15,091 nucleotides of DNA from Bdellovibrionales bacterium (GTDB taxonomy: Bacteria > Bdellovibrionota > Bdellovibrionia > Bdellovibrionales > UBA840): positions 1 through 15,091 of the forward strand of contig JAGRAL010000017.1 of assembly GCA_020434605.1 (NCBI GenBank). Reading direction: 5' to 3'. This document shows positions 7,962-14,572 of this stretch, in pieces. A program made the position numbers and the translations under genes. Each line of letters starts with the position of its first letter. Within the stretch, counting starts at the first letter, position 1. The notes under the pieces were generated by a model, which made no database searches, was not told the origin of the DNA, and was given only the letters and a program-made list of their open reading frames with translations.

Positions 7962-8666
7962 CTATAAGTTTTTAATCGCTAAGGTAAACTCTCTTTTACC
8001 AGCGAAGCCTTTATTTTTTATCTTTTTAAATCCAGCAGACTTTAGAGAGCGACTCAAGGCACCTGTTGCCGCATAAGTTGCGAAAACACATTGATCACTG
8101 CTAATGCTTTGTAAAAAATCTGTTAGGCCATTTTCTGTCCAAAACTCTGGGCTAAACTTACTACAAAAAGGGTCAAAGAGAATACAGTTAAAAGTACTGT
8201 TAATGGGGGTATTGATATCTAAAGCTTCTTTGAGTTGAAACTTAGAGGATTTAAAAAAATCCACAAACACTTCTTTTTCTAGCTTATGATGTTCGCAGTA
8301 CATACTCAGTATTTTTTCATAGACCTCAGAAAATTCACTGGGTGCACCGTTAATAAATTGTGTCCATGCAATCCGTAGGCGAGGTTCTTTCTCATAGCTG
8401 ATCATCTCTAGATCCTTTGATTTTTTTCTAGCTACTGCCGTCAATTCGACGTAGGAAAAACCAAGGCCAACCGAAAGAGCTTGTACTGAATCGAAATGCT
8501 CAAATGCTAAATCCAGAGCTTTACCATATACGAATTCTGTTTCAGAGAATGCCCCCTTTGAAGAGTGCATCATTTGAGAAAATCCATCTTTAAAGAATGC
8601 AAGACTAGGGCTACCGTCTTTAGTTATAACAATTTCAAATGGAGGATTTGATTGTGTTTTTGTCAT
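7962..8666 (-). CDS. MnmC-like SAM-dependent methyltransferase (standalone, PF05430 type)
   Basis: This matches the methyltransferase half of MnmC, which makes the last methylation of 5-methylaminomethyl-2-thiouridine at tRNA position 34. Motifs in order are MHSSKGAFSETEFVY (33-47), the SAM-binding glycine loop GLGFSYVEL (67-75), FDPFCSKFSPEFW (164-176), FATYAATGALSRSLKSAGF (195-213) and GKRE (223-226). At 234 residues it lacks the FAD oxidase domain of E. coli MnmC and is therefore MnmD-like. The glycine loop is less standard than the usual GFGTGLN form, so the substrate could differ. It diverges from the DUF2007-like gene with only 20 bases between start codons. The AAGAG just upstream is at best a weak Shine-Dalgarno. 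Confidence 0.85.
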   Translation of the reverse strand: MTKTQSNPPFEIVITKDGSPSLAFFKDGFSQMMHSSKGAFSETEFVYGKALDLAFEHFDSVQALSVGLGFSYVELTAVARKKSKDLEMISYEKEPRLRIAWTQFINGAPSEFSEVYEKILSMYCEHHKLEKEVFVDFFKSSKFQLKEALDINTPINSTFNCILFDPFCSKFSPEFWTENGLTDFLQSISSDQCVFATYAATGALSRSLKSAGFKKIKNKGFAGKREFTLAIKNL

Positions 8667-8680
8667 AAGTCTCTTACATT
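8652..8680 (+). promoter_or_regulatory. Putative leaderless promoter of the DUF2007-like gene
   Basis: TTGTGT (8652-8657), a 17-base spacer and TACATT (8675-8680) are followed 6 bases later by the ATG at 8687. There is no Shine-Dalgarno sequence. The -35 box lies inside the start of the methyltransferase gene. Confidence 0.4.
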
Positions 8681-8701
8681 CTGTTTATGAGTTTACGCCA
8701 A
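8673..8701 (-). promoter_or_regulatory. Putative leaderless promoter of the MnmC-like gene
   Basis: On the minus strand TTGGCG (8701-8696), a 17-base spacer and TGTAAG (8678-8673) are followed 6 bases later by the ATG at 8666. The -35 box lies inside the DUF2007-like gene. Its -10 box overlaps that gene's -10 box on the other strand. Confidence 0.4.
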
Positions 8702-9127
8702 TTAATGGTAGCAAAAGATATATCAGAAGCCCTACAAGTAAAAGCTTTTTTAGAGTCTAGAGGGATTTCGGTAAGTGTACCAGATGCTCACTTTAATACG
8801 ATCGTGCATTATGTACAGGGATCAAGAGTCTTGATCGAAGATAATGACTACGAGACGGCTATTAAAGCTCTTCGAGAAATCAATCTTTCTACAGTAAAAG
8901 GTTTTACGCCAAAGACAGAAGAAGAGGGAGTTAAAAAACTAAATAGAGCGCTGGGGGCAAGTTTACTTGGAATTTTAGGAATACCGTTTATCCCCAATTT
9001 TTATTCACTATACTTACTTTTCAAATTTCCTAGAGTCTATAATACAAAATTTTTACTAACGCTCCTAATGAATATGGGAGCCATTAGCATCTGGATATTT
9101 GGTATCATTGAATACGCGTATAAATAA
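8687..9127 (+). CDS. DUF2007-like (putative signal-transducing) protein with C-terminal membrane segments
   Basis: The first 65 or so residues resemble the DUF2007 fold (PF09413 type). They show a strand, then a helix with EALQVKAFLESRGISV, then HYVQGSRVLIEDNDYETAIKAL, a pattern shared with PII-like ferredoxin-fold domains. The second half holds two hydrophobic segments, about 88-112 and 121-142, so the protein is probably anchored in the inner membrane with the small domain in the cytoplasm. Length is 146 residues. The ATG at 8687 lacks a Shine-Dalgarno sequence but sits 6 bases after a promoter-like -10 box. It diverges from the MnmC-like gene and converges on the GT4 gene, with a 4-base gap. 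Its function is unknown. Confidence 0.72.
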   Translation: MSLRQLMVAKDISEALQVKAFLESRGISVSVPDAHFNTIVHYVQGSRVLIEDNDYETAIKALREINLSTVKGFTPKTEEEGVKKLNRALGASLLGILGIPFIPNFYSLYLLFKFPRVYNTKFLLTLLMNMGAISIWIFGIIEYAYK

Positions 9128-9131
9128 TCGA

Positions 9132-10244
9132 TTATTTGTTTAAAAGTCTTTGGTAATTATCGCGGTTTCTCTTTGCCATAATTTCAGAAGTAAAATCAGC
9201 TTCGATGTGTTTGATCGCGTTATCTTGAATGGATTTTTCAGTTTCAGAATTCAAAGACTCAAAAGTCTTATACATCTCATGGAAGTCATCGACGGGTATT
9301 AAGTGCCCTGTTTTTTTATCAATAATAACGTCAGGAATACCATCTATATTACTGGCAATGATAGAGGTGCGAGCTTGTACTGCCTCAAGTAGTACGCTAC
9401 CAAGCCCCTCCCTAAATGTTTTGGTCTGCCTTGACGGCATGATAAAAACATCTAGTGCACGCAGATACTCAGTCACAGGATTTAAGAACCCTAAAAAATG
9501 AACCTTATCTGTGATCATCAACTCAGAGGCTAAGCGTTTGTATTCCTCTTCTTTGGGGCCTGTTCCAGCAATAAAAAATGAAACATCATTACGATTTTCT
9601 AAGAGCTTCGCAAAACGTAAAAAGGTATCGACCCCTTTTTCGATACTAATGGCACAGGCCATACCGATGAATGTGTTTTTAGAAGATACATTACATTTTT
9701 TAGCTAGAATTTCTTTGTATGTAGCTTTATCAAACGGACTCGAGTCGACAATCACTCCGCTTGGGATTCTAACTATTTTTTCTTTAGGAACACCGTAGGC
9801 GGCTAGCTCAGTGGATATAGCGTTGGATAAAGAAACGTATGAGTCGACCAGTTTGCTTAGGTATTTTTTGCGTGTAAAAAAATTGTCACTTGGTGGTGTT
9901 GCGACTCTACGATGTACGACAAGTTTAAGATGTGGGTGCTTTTTTTTCACTCGCAGGCATAATCCATGCGACTTAGAAGAATTTGCATGTAGGATTTGAA
10001 TATTATGCTTTAATACGTAATTGCTAATTGCATTAATATTACTAGGGCGCCAGTCACTGGTAGAGTCTAATTCGAGTACATCGAATTCTTTTTTGTATCT
10101 GGGGATTGCTGTAGAAACCTTAGGATACGCTATAGCAACGTAATCCTGCTTTTCTTTAAGATATCGGGCCAATAGCAAAACTTGGTTTTCACCACCTCGC
10201 CAGCCTTTCTCTAAATTTACGAGCAATACACGCATATTTTCCAT
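9132..10244 (-). CDS. Glycosyltransferase family 4 (GT-B fold)
   Basis: A 370-residue cytoplasmic or membrane-associated glycosyltransferase, probably adding a sugar to LPS or another surface polysaccharide. It begins MRVLLVNLEKGWRGGENQV, with the glycine-rich GGEN turn typical of GT4 acceptor domains. The C-terminal nucleotide-sugar domain has IEKGVDTFLRFAKLL (202-216), FIAGTGP (225-231) and VHFLGF, and the retaining-enzyme E-x7-E pair at Glu280 and Glu288 in REGLGSVLLEAV. The family is clear but donor and acceptor are not. The start at 10244 fits a leaderless promoter; an ATG at residue 4 is the alternative. It diverges from ugd, so both may serve the same glycan locus. Confidence 0.9.
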   Translation of the reverse strand: MENMRVLLVNLEKGWRGGENQVLLLARYLKEKQDYVAIAYPKVSTAIPRYKKEFDVLELDSTSDWRPSNINAISNYVLKHNIQILHANSSKSHGLCLRVKKKHPHLKLVVHRRVATPPSDNFFTRKKYLSKLVDSYVSLSNAISTELAAYGVPKEKIVRIPSGVIVDSSPFDKATYKEILAKKCNVSSKNTFIGMACAISIEKGVDTFLRFAKLLENRNDVSFFIAGTGPKEEEYKRLASELMITDKVHFLGFLNPVTEYLRALDVFIMPSRQTKTFREGLGSVLLEAVQARTSIIASNIDGIPDVIIDKKTGHLIPVDDFHEMYKTFESLNSETEKSIQDNAIKHIEADFTSEIMAKRNRDNYQRLLNK

Positions 10245-10250
10245 TGGTCC

Positions 10251-10278
10251 AATGTAGCCATATTTTAGTAAATTCCAA
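10251..10278 (-). promoter_or_regulatory. Putative leaderless promoter of the GT4 gene
   Basis: On the minus strand TTGGAA (10278-10273) is followed after 16 bases by TACATT (10256-10251), then 6 bases later by the ATG at 10244. The -10 hexamer and its distance to the ATG are identical to those at the DUF2007-like gene. Confidence 0.45.
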
Positions 10279-10306
10279 CAAAAAGTGTGATTTTTTTTTC
10301 GCTGGA

Positions 10307-10315
10307 TGCTATTTA
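10307..10315 (+). promoter_or_regulatory. Possible extended -10 element upstream of ugd
   Basis: TGCTATTTA (10307-10315) resembles an extended -10 box (TGn followed by TATTTA). Transcription would start near 10322, just before the GAGG ribosome binding site, giving a leader of about 11 bases. No convincing -35 box is present. Low-confidence call by eye. Confidence 0.3.
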
Positions 10316-10332
10316 CATGGGACGAGGTTTTT

Positions 10333-11640
10333 ATGAATATATCAATAATTGGTACTGGCTATGTTGGATTGGTTTCTGGGACTTGTTTTGCGGAACTAGG
10401 TAATCATGTCATAGGGCTTGATATTAATAAAAACACAATAGCTAGCTTAGACCGCGGTGAAATGCCTATTTATGAGCCAGGTTTAGAAGAGATGGTAGAG
10501 CGTAATGTCAAAGCTAAGCGTCTTCACTTCACAACAGATTTTGAACAAATAAAGTCCTCTGAAGCAGTATTTATTGCTGTAGGGACTCCAACTGCAGACG
10601 ATGGCAGTACTAATCTAAAATATTTTTATAGCGCTATTGATCAAATCGTTCCTCTTATCACTGAAAAGACAATTTTAGTGATTAAATCTACTGTTCCAGT
10701 AGGCACGGCAGGGGAAGCTAAAAAATACATTCAAAACAAATTTAACAAGAACATCTCTTTAGTGAATAATCCTGAATTTTTAAAAGAAGGGGCTGCGATT
10801 CGAGATTTTATGAGCCCTGACAGAGTTATTATTGGTGCCAGTGATGACTGGGCGGCAAAAAAAATAGCTGATTTGTATCAGCCATTCTTTGCGCAAGGTT
10901 ATAGAGTCTATTTTATGTCCAACCTATCTGCCGAAATGACTAAGTATGCTGCCAACTGCTTTTTAGCCACAAAAGTTTCTTTTATTAATGAGGTGGCAAG
11001 GCTTTGTGATCAAACTGGTGCTAATATCGATGAAGTACGCCAGGGTATAACAACAGATGTTCGTATTGGTACTCACTTTTTATATCCAAGCCCAGGGTTT
11101 GGTGGATCTTGCTTTCCAAAAGATTTAAGAGCCCTCGTCCACACAGCAAAACAACATGATAGTCCGCTATTGATCATCGAATCAGTGATAGAAGCAAATG
11201 ATAGGCAACGTAGATATATCGTAAACAAAATACTATCTCACTTCGGCGGTAAAGTGAGTGGCAAAAAGATTGGTCTGTGGGGAGTAGCTTTTAAGCCAAA
11301 TACAGATGACATCAGAGAAACTTCAGCGATTATGATCTCTAAACTATTGGTAGAGGCCGGTGCTGAAATTACTTTTTATGACCCACAAGCAGCAGATAAT
11401 TTTGCGGCGTACATGAAAGATTTAAATGTTAAAGTTTCAAAAGTTGAAGATAAATACGATTGTTTAGATAAAACAGATGCGTTGGTTTTACTGACAGAGT
11501 GGAAAGAGTTTCTAGCGCCAGACATCAGCTTACTAAAAAGTAAAATGAGTGGTGATGTGGTTTTTGATGTGAGAAATGTGTTATCACCAGTAAAAATGAA
11601 AGATGCAGGATTTAAATATTACGGAATCGGAAGATCTTAA
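10333..11640 (+). CDS. ugd: UDP-glucose 6-dehydrogenase
   Basis: Cytoplasmic NAD-dependent enzyme that oxidises UDP-glucose twice to UDP-glucuronate, a precursor for capsule, exopolysaccharide or LPS sugars. It begins MNISIIGTGYVGLVSGTCFAELG, the NAD-binding Rossmann glycine motif. Other signatures are VGTPTADDGS, STVPVGT, NPEFLKEGAAIRDFMSPDRVIIG, KYAANCFLATKVSFINE and the catalytic GFGGSCFPKDL, in which the nucleophile is Cys260 from this start, the same number as in the classical enzyme. The UDP-binding C-terminal domain shows GVAFKPNTDDIRETSA. I chose ATG 10333 because GAGG (10324-10327) is 5 bases upstream; an in-frame ATG at 10306 adds 9 unrelated residues. Its stop codon overlaps that of the convergent GT2 gene. 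Related UDP-mannose or UDP-GlcNAc dehydrogenases are less likely. Confidence 0.96.
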   Translation: MNISIIGTGYVGLVSGTCFAELGNHVIGLDINKNTIASLDRGEMPIYEPGLEEMVERNVKAKRLHFTTDFEQIKSSEAVFIAVGTPTADDGSTNLKYFYSAIDQIVPLITEKTILVIKSTVPVGTAGEAKKYIQNKFNKNISLVNNPEFLKEGAAIRDFMSPDRVIIGASDDWAAKKIADLYQPFFAQGYRVYFMSNLSAEMTKYAANCFLATKVSFINEVARLCDQTGANIDEVRQGITTDVRIGTHFLYPSPGFGGSCFPKDLRALVHTAKQHDSPLLIIESVIEANDRQRRYIVNKILSHFGGKVSGKKIGLWGVAFKPNTDDIRETSAIMISKLLVEAGAEITFYDPQAADNFAAYMKDLNVKVSKVEDKYDCLDKTDALVLLTEWKEFLAPDISLLKSKMSGDVVFDVRNVLSPVKMKDAGFKYYGIGRS

Positions 11641-11658
11641 GACTTTGATTTAAGATCT
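11632..11658. repeat. 9-bp perfect inverted repeat across two convergent stop codons
   Basis: AGATCTTAA (11632-11640) and TTAAGATCT (11650-11658) are complementary around a 9-base spacer. The repeat covers the stop codons of both ugd and the GT2 gene, so it may form a short hairpin in both transcripts. No T-run follows on either strand, so a terminator role is weak. Confidence 0.35.
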
Positions 11659-12401
11659 CGCTTCATTTGTGCGGCCTTTATGTATTTTAAAAAGACAACA
11701 AAGGCACCGAAACAAGAAATTACAAAACCATAGTATCCATCTAAGATACCTAGTTTTAAAATATAAGTTCTAAAAAATTTAAACTTCGAATGAAGTACAG
11801 CTTTGATTACTAAAAACGACGGATCTTTTTGTAAAAGCATCTGTGCGCTTAATGTTGTGTACGAATCCATTTTTACAAGGTGTTCAGAAATAGATTTATA
11901 AGAGTAATGTAAGATATCGCCCTTTAGAACTTGCACGTTACAGTTCTCTGGTAAAATTATTTTTTCATGTACCAGATTCATATTCCATTTTGAATCTTGT
12001 TTTGGAAACAGCCTGGTTTGGTAATCAGGTCTCCAGCCGCTGTGATGTATCCATTTGCCACAATAGTTTGTTAGGCGGGCAAATTTATAAGCACCACTTA
12101 AGTTGTTTTTGTGTGCTAAGATCTCTGTCTGTAAGGTTTCGTCTAGTGCTTCATCCGCATCGAGTGACAAGATATAGTCACCACTTGCCTTCGCATTTCC
12201 AAAATTTTTAGTTTCAGAAAAACCTTTCCATATTGTTTCAATAAATTTTACTTTTTCAAATTGGCTAGCAATTTCTTTTGTTTTGTCGGTACTTCCTGAA
12301 TCTATCACCAGGATTTCATCACATACTGAAAGACAAGAGCTGATAGCTCTTTCAATATTAGATTCTTCATTTTTGGTAAGTATTACTGCGGATATTATCA
12401 T
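11637..12401 (-). CDS. Glycosyltransferase family 2, WaaE/LgtF-like (LPS core type)
   Basis: A 254-residue GT-A transferase in the WaaE/KdtX/LgtF group, whose known members add glucose to a core heptose of LPS. Motifs: ISAVILTKNEESNIERAI at the N-terminus, VIDSGSTDKT (32-41), the metal-binding SLDADEA (79-85), the group-typical YCGKWIHHSGWRPDYQTRLF (113-132), VHE (144-146) and GDILHYSYKSISEH (161-174). A hydrophobic C-terminal stretch, about 218-242, probably lets it sit on the inner membrane. Its ATG comes one base after the argS stop codon (TAG-A-ATG), so its translation is likely coupled to argS, an unusual partner. The acceptor sugar is inferred from the family only. Confidence 0.9.
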   Translation of the reverse strand: MIISAVILTKNEESNIERAISSCLSVCDEILVIDSGSTDKTKEIASQFEKVKFIETIWKGFSETKNFGNAKASGDYILSLDADEALDETLQTEILAHKNNLSGAYKFARLTNYCGKWIHHSGWRPDYQTRLFPKQDSKWNMNLVHEKIILPENCNVQVLKGDILHYSYKSISEHLVKMDSYTTLSAQMLLQKDPSFLVIKAVLHSKFKFFRTYILKLGILDGYYGFVISCFGAFVVFLKYIKAAQMKRDLKSKS

Positions 12402-12402
12402 T

Positions 12403-13233
12403 CTACATTCTTTCTAACGTTTTGATTCCTAGTAAGTTGAGCCCAGTCTGAATGACTCGGCCACAAGCATCTACTAGTAAAGCTCTTGATGTTCTTAATG
12501 CTTCATCTTCAGCATGTAAAACAGAGCACTGGTCATACATTCTGCTGAAGTCTTTACTGAGCTCGTATAGATATATGCAAAGTCCTTGCGGTTCATACTT
12601 CTCACTAGCTTTAGCGACTGTGGTATGAAACTGTTGCATTTTATTTAAAACCCGCTCTTCTGTTTCGTGTTTTAATAAGGACCAATCTGCAGTGGCTGAA
12701 TTTAGTTTACCAAACTTAGATTCTACTTCTCTAAGTATGGACCTAGTTCTTGCATAGGCATACATTAAATATGGGCCTGTATTTCCAGTTCTTGCTGTCC
12801 ATTCCTTTAGGTCAAATACGATATTTTTGTTATTATCTTGGTTTAGCATACCGTATTTAATGGTTGCGACACTGATGTTTCTGATGGCTTCACTGATTTC
12901 TTCTTTTGACCATAGACCTTCGTAACCAGATAAAAAGTCTTTGTAGATCTGCGTCTCTAGTTTTTCTTTGAGTTGGTTTAGAAGGATTACATTGCCTTTT
13001 CGTGAGCTCATTTTTCCGTCTGGTAAAACAACCATGCCGTAGGAAAGGTGAAAGCACTTATCTGCTTGCTTGTATCCCATAAGCTCTAAGGTTTTAAAGA
13101 CTTGTTGAAAGTGCAAGCTTTGCGCTACATCAACAATGTAAACAGACTTATCAATATGAAAAGTATCAAATTTTAGTTTGGCCAAAGCTAAATCTTTTGT
13201 GGAATATAGGCCTGTACCATCAGATTTAAGCAC
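12403..13233 (-). CDS. argS: Arginyl-tRNA synthetase, C-terminal part (KMSKS and anticodon-binding region)
   Basis: This is the second half of ArgS, in a different frame from the first. The frame stays open upstream of the GTG at 13233 to about 13262, encoding SAFNLPFFL directly before VLKSDGTGLYSTKDLALAKLKF, the family sequence that should follow the upstream part. The KMSKS loop appears as KMSSRKGN (74-81 from 13233). EWTARTGNTGPYLMYAYARTRSI follows, and a DALR-type anticodon-binding domain fills the last 120 or so residues. GTG 13233 has no Shine-Dalgarno sequence and lies mid-domain, so independent translation is unlikely. Restoring one base would give a single protein of about 709 residues. 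It ends one base before the GT2 gene. Confidence 0.88.
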   Translation of the reverse strand: MLKSDGTGLYSTKDLALAKLKFDTFHIDKSVYIVDVAQSLHFQQVFKTLELMGYKQADKCFHLSYGMVVLPDGKMSSRKGNVILLNQLKEKLETQIYKDFLSGYEGLWSKEEISEAIRNISVATIKYGMLNQDNNKNIVFDLKEWTARTGNTGPYLMYAYARTRSILREVESKFGKLNSATADWSLLKHETEERVLNKMQQFHTTVAKASEKYEPQGLCIYLYELSKDFSRMYDQCSVLHAEDEALRTSRALLVDACGRVIQTGLNLLGIKTLERM

Positions 13234-13259
13234 TAAAAAGAAGGGGAGGTTAAAAGCAC

Positions 13260-14531
13260 TTAGGTCAGCTCCAATACAATAGCACCTTGATCTTTTTTGA
13301 ACACACCTTTTTCTAGGTATTCGGCTACTACCTTTTTTCCTGGATCAGCTACTTCACTTTCATAAAACACATGGTCAAACCTAGCATCAAGCCATTTATA
13401 GATCTCGTTAAAATCATTTAATGACCAATCTCTTGTCTCTTTCCAAAGTTGGGTAAGTTCGGGGTCTTGCTTCTCTAGTTTTTGTAGTGTTTCTGAAACT
13501 GCTTTTTCACGTCTTTGAATTTCAGTGACAACTGAGCTATGCTTGCAATCAGGATTTTTAAAATAATCTGCAACCTCAATTCCAACTTTTGTATCTTTTG
13601 GAAAAACAAAAATCTTGCTAGCGTCATCACTCAAACTAATTTCGCTAGGGGCGCACAGCATACCAAGACTAGTGATTCCTTTTTTATCTGTTGGCTCTAT
13701 CCTTTTTCCATTGATGCGTGTACCGATAAATGCATACGGAACGATATCGCCCTTTGTAAATCCTGCTACACCAGTAACCACCGTTTTAGGACCGTCACTA
13801 GTTTCAAGCTCTGCTACTAGCCATTTATCATTTTGGGGATGAGTGGATACGCTTAATACTTTAGCTGTTTGTACGTGTGGGTGCGGCGATTTAGTGAGCG
13901 TATAAAAATCTAAGTGTTTGTCCGCCTGAGTATAAAGCATTCCTAAAAACTCACCGCGAGTCATCTTATCTTTAAAATCATCGTAACGAAGGCCGGACTC
14001 ATTATACTGCCATAAACATTTTGCAATATGAGTACCCACATCACCGATATAGTTGGCTGCAATTACCTCATCACCCGCCCACTCACAAATATGTACAAGA
14101 GCATCTCCTAAACTAACATTTCTAGTATGGCCTACGTGAAAGGCTTTGTGAGTGTTAGGCTGTGAGTACTCGATCATGGTTTTTAATCCACTGCGAGGAC
14201 GCTTTTTAGTAAATTCACCAGATAGTATCTGCGGGACAATATCAGCTGCCAGCGCTGCTTTGTTGATTTGAAAATTAAGGTAAGGACCTAGAGCTGTGAT
14301 TTTTTGAAACTCTGTGGGCAGGTCGTTACATAAAGCCAAAATATCTTTGGCAATAACCGGAGGACCTTTTTTTAATTCTTTTGCAAAAATAAAGCAGGGT
14401 ACGGCAAGGTCACCCATTTTTAGATCTTTAGGTAACTCAATGAGACTTTCTATTTCTGCTGCGGTTTTATGGATTTGCAGTTGAGATATTTTGGTTGCTA
14501 AGTATTCAGCCAGTATCGCTTTATAGTTCAT
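13260..14531 (-). CDS. argS: Arginyl-tRNA synthetase, N-terminal and catalytic part with an inserted tRNA-binding domain
   Basis: This is the first 423 residues of ArgS, which charges tRNA-Arg with arginine. Residues 1-95 form the N-terminal tRNA-contacting domain (LKMGDLAVPCFIFAKEL, 37-53). The class I catalytic core carries the HIGH motif as HVGH (132-135), then NYIGDVGTH (160-168). The core is interrupted at about 218-325 by an OB-fold tRNA-binding domain and resumes with ELTQLWKETRDWSLNDFNEIYKWLDARFDHVFYESEV. The frame ends in a TAA right after GAIVLELT, where other ArgS continue into the KMSKS half. The remainder lies in another frame downstream. No Shine-Dalgarno sequence precedes the ATG; TATTAC lies 6 bases upstream of it. 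The identity is secure; whether the gene is functional is not. Confidence 0.93.
   Translation of the reverse strand: MNYKAILAEYLATKISQLQIHKTAAEIESLIELPKDLKMGDLAVPCFIFAKELKKGPPVIAKDILALCNDLPTEFQKITALGPYLNFQINKAALAADIVPQILSGEFTKKRPRSGLKTMIEYSQPNTHKAFHVGHTRNVSLGDALVHICEWAGDEVIAANYIGDVGTHIAKCLWQYNESGLRYDDFKDKMTRGEFLGMLYTQADKHLDFYTLTKSPHPHVQTAKVLSVSTHPQNDKWLVAELETSDGPKTVVTGVAGFTKGDIVPYAFIGTRINGKRIEPTDKKGITSLGMLCAPSEISLSDDASKIFVFPKDTKVGIEVADYFKNPDCKHSSVVTEIQRREKAVSETLQKLEKQDPELTQLWKETRDWSLNDFNEIYKWLDARFDHVFYESEVADPGKKVVAEYLEKGVFKKDQGAIVLELT
13262..13270 (-). other. argS: Frameshift site within argS
   Basis: The upstream frame reads GAIVLELT-stop. The frame with codons starting one base earlier reads on as DLSAFNLPFFLVLKSDGT, which continues the family sequence. 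Adding one base near GAGCTGACC would join them as about GAIVLELDLSAFNLPFF. No slippery heptamer is present, and a second in-frame stop rules out simple readthrough. Confidence 0.8.
13557..13880 (-). other. Region encoding a PheT/MetG/Trbp111-type tRNA-binding OB domain inside ArgS
   Basis: Residues 218-325 of the ArgS N-terminal part follow the tRNA-binding domain family (PF01588 type) found at the N-terminus of PheT and the C-terminus of MetG. The signatures are AKVLSVSTHPQNDKWLVAEL (223-242), VVTGVAGFTKGDIVPYAFIG (251-270), and KKGITSLGMLCAPSEISLSD (283-302) followed by FPKDTKVGIEVADYF (310-324). The GITSLGMLCAPSE block aligns closely with the G-x-x-S-x-G-M-L-C motif of PheT. Confidence 0.85.
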
Positions 14532-14537
14532 AAAAAA

Positions 14538-14566
14538 GTAATAGCGGTAATTTAGCGAAATGAAAA
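14538..14566 (-). promoter_or_regulatory. Weak putative promoter of argS
   Basis: On the minus strand TTTTCA (14566-14561), a 17-base spacer and TATTAC (14543-14538) are followed 6 bases later by the argS ATG. Each box matches consensus at 4 of 6 positions. argS may instead be transcribed with the gene upstream, whose stop lies 41 bases away. Confidence 0.28.
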
Positions 14567-14572
14567 GGTTTT

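Noticed and set aside
12403..13233. Second argS half as an independent gene starting at GTG 13233.
   Set aside because: It begins mid-domain, lacks a ribosome binding site, and family-like residues continue upstream of the GTG in the same frame.
13240..13312. Programmed -1 frameshift at the A-rich run (TTC AAA AAA GAT) before the argS break.
   Set aside because: Slipping there would replace the family-like DQGAIVLEL with unrelated residues, and the run is not a proper X-XXY-YYZ heptamer. The change of frame must lie nearer 13262-13270, where no slippery sequence exists.
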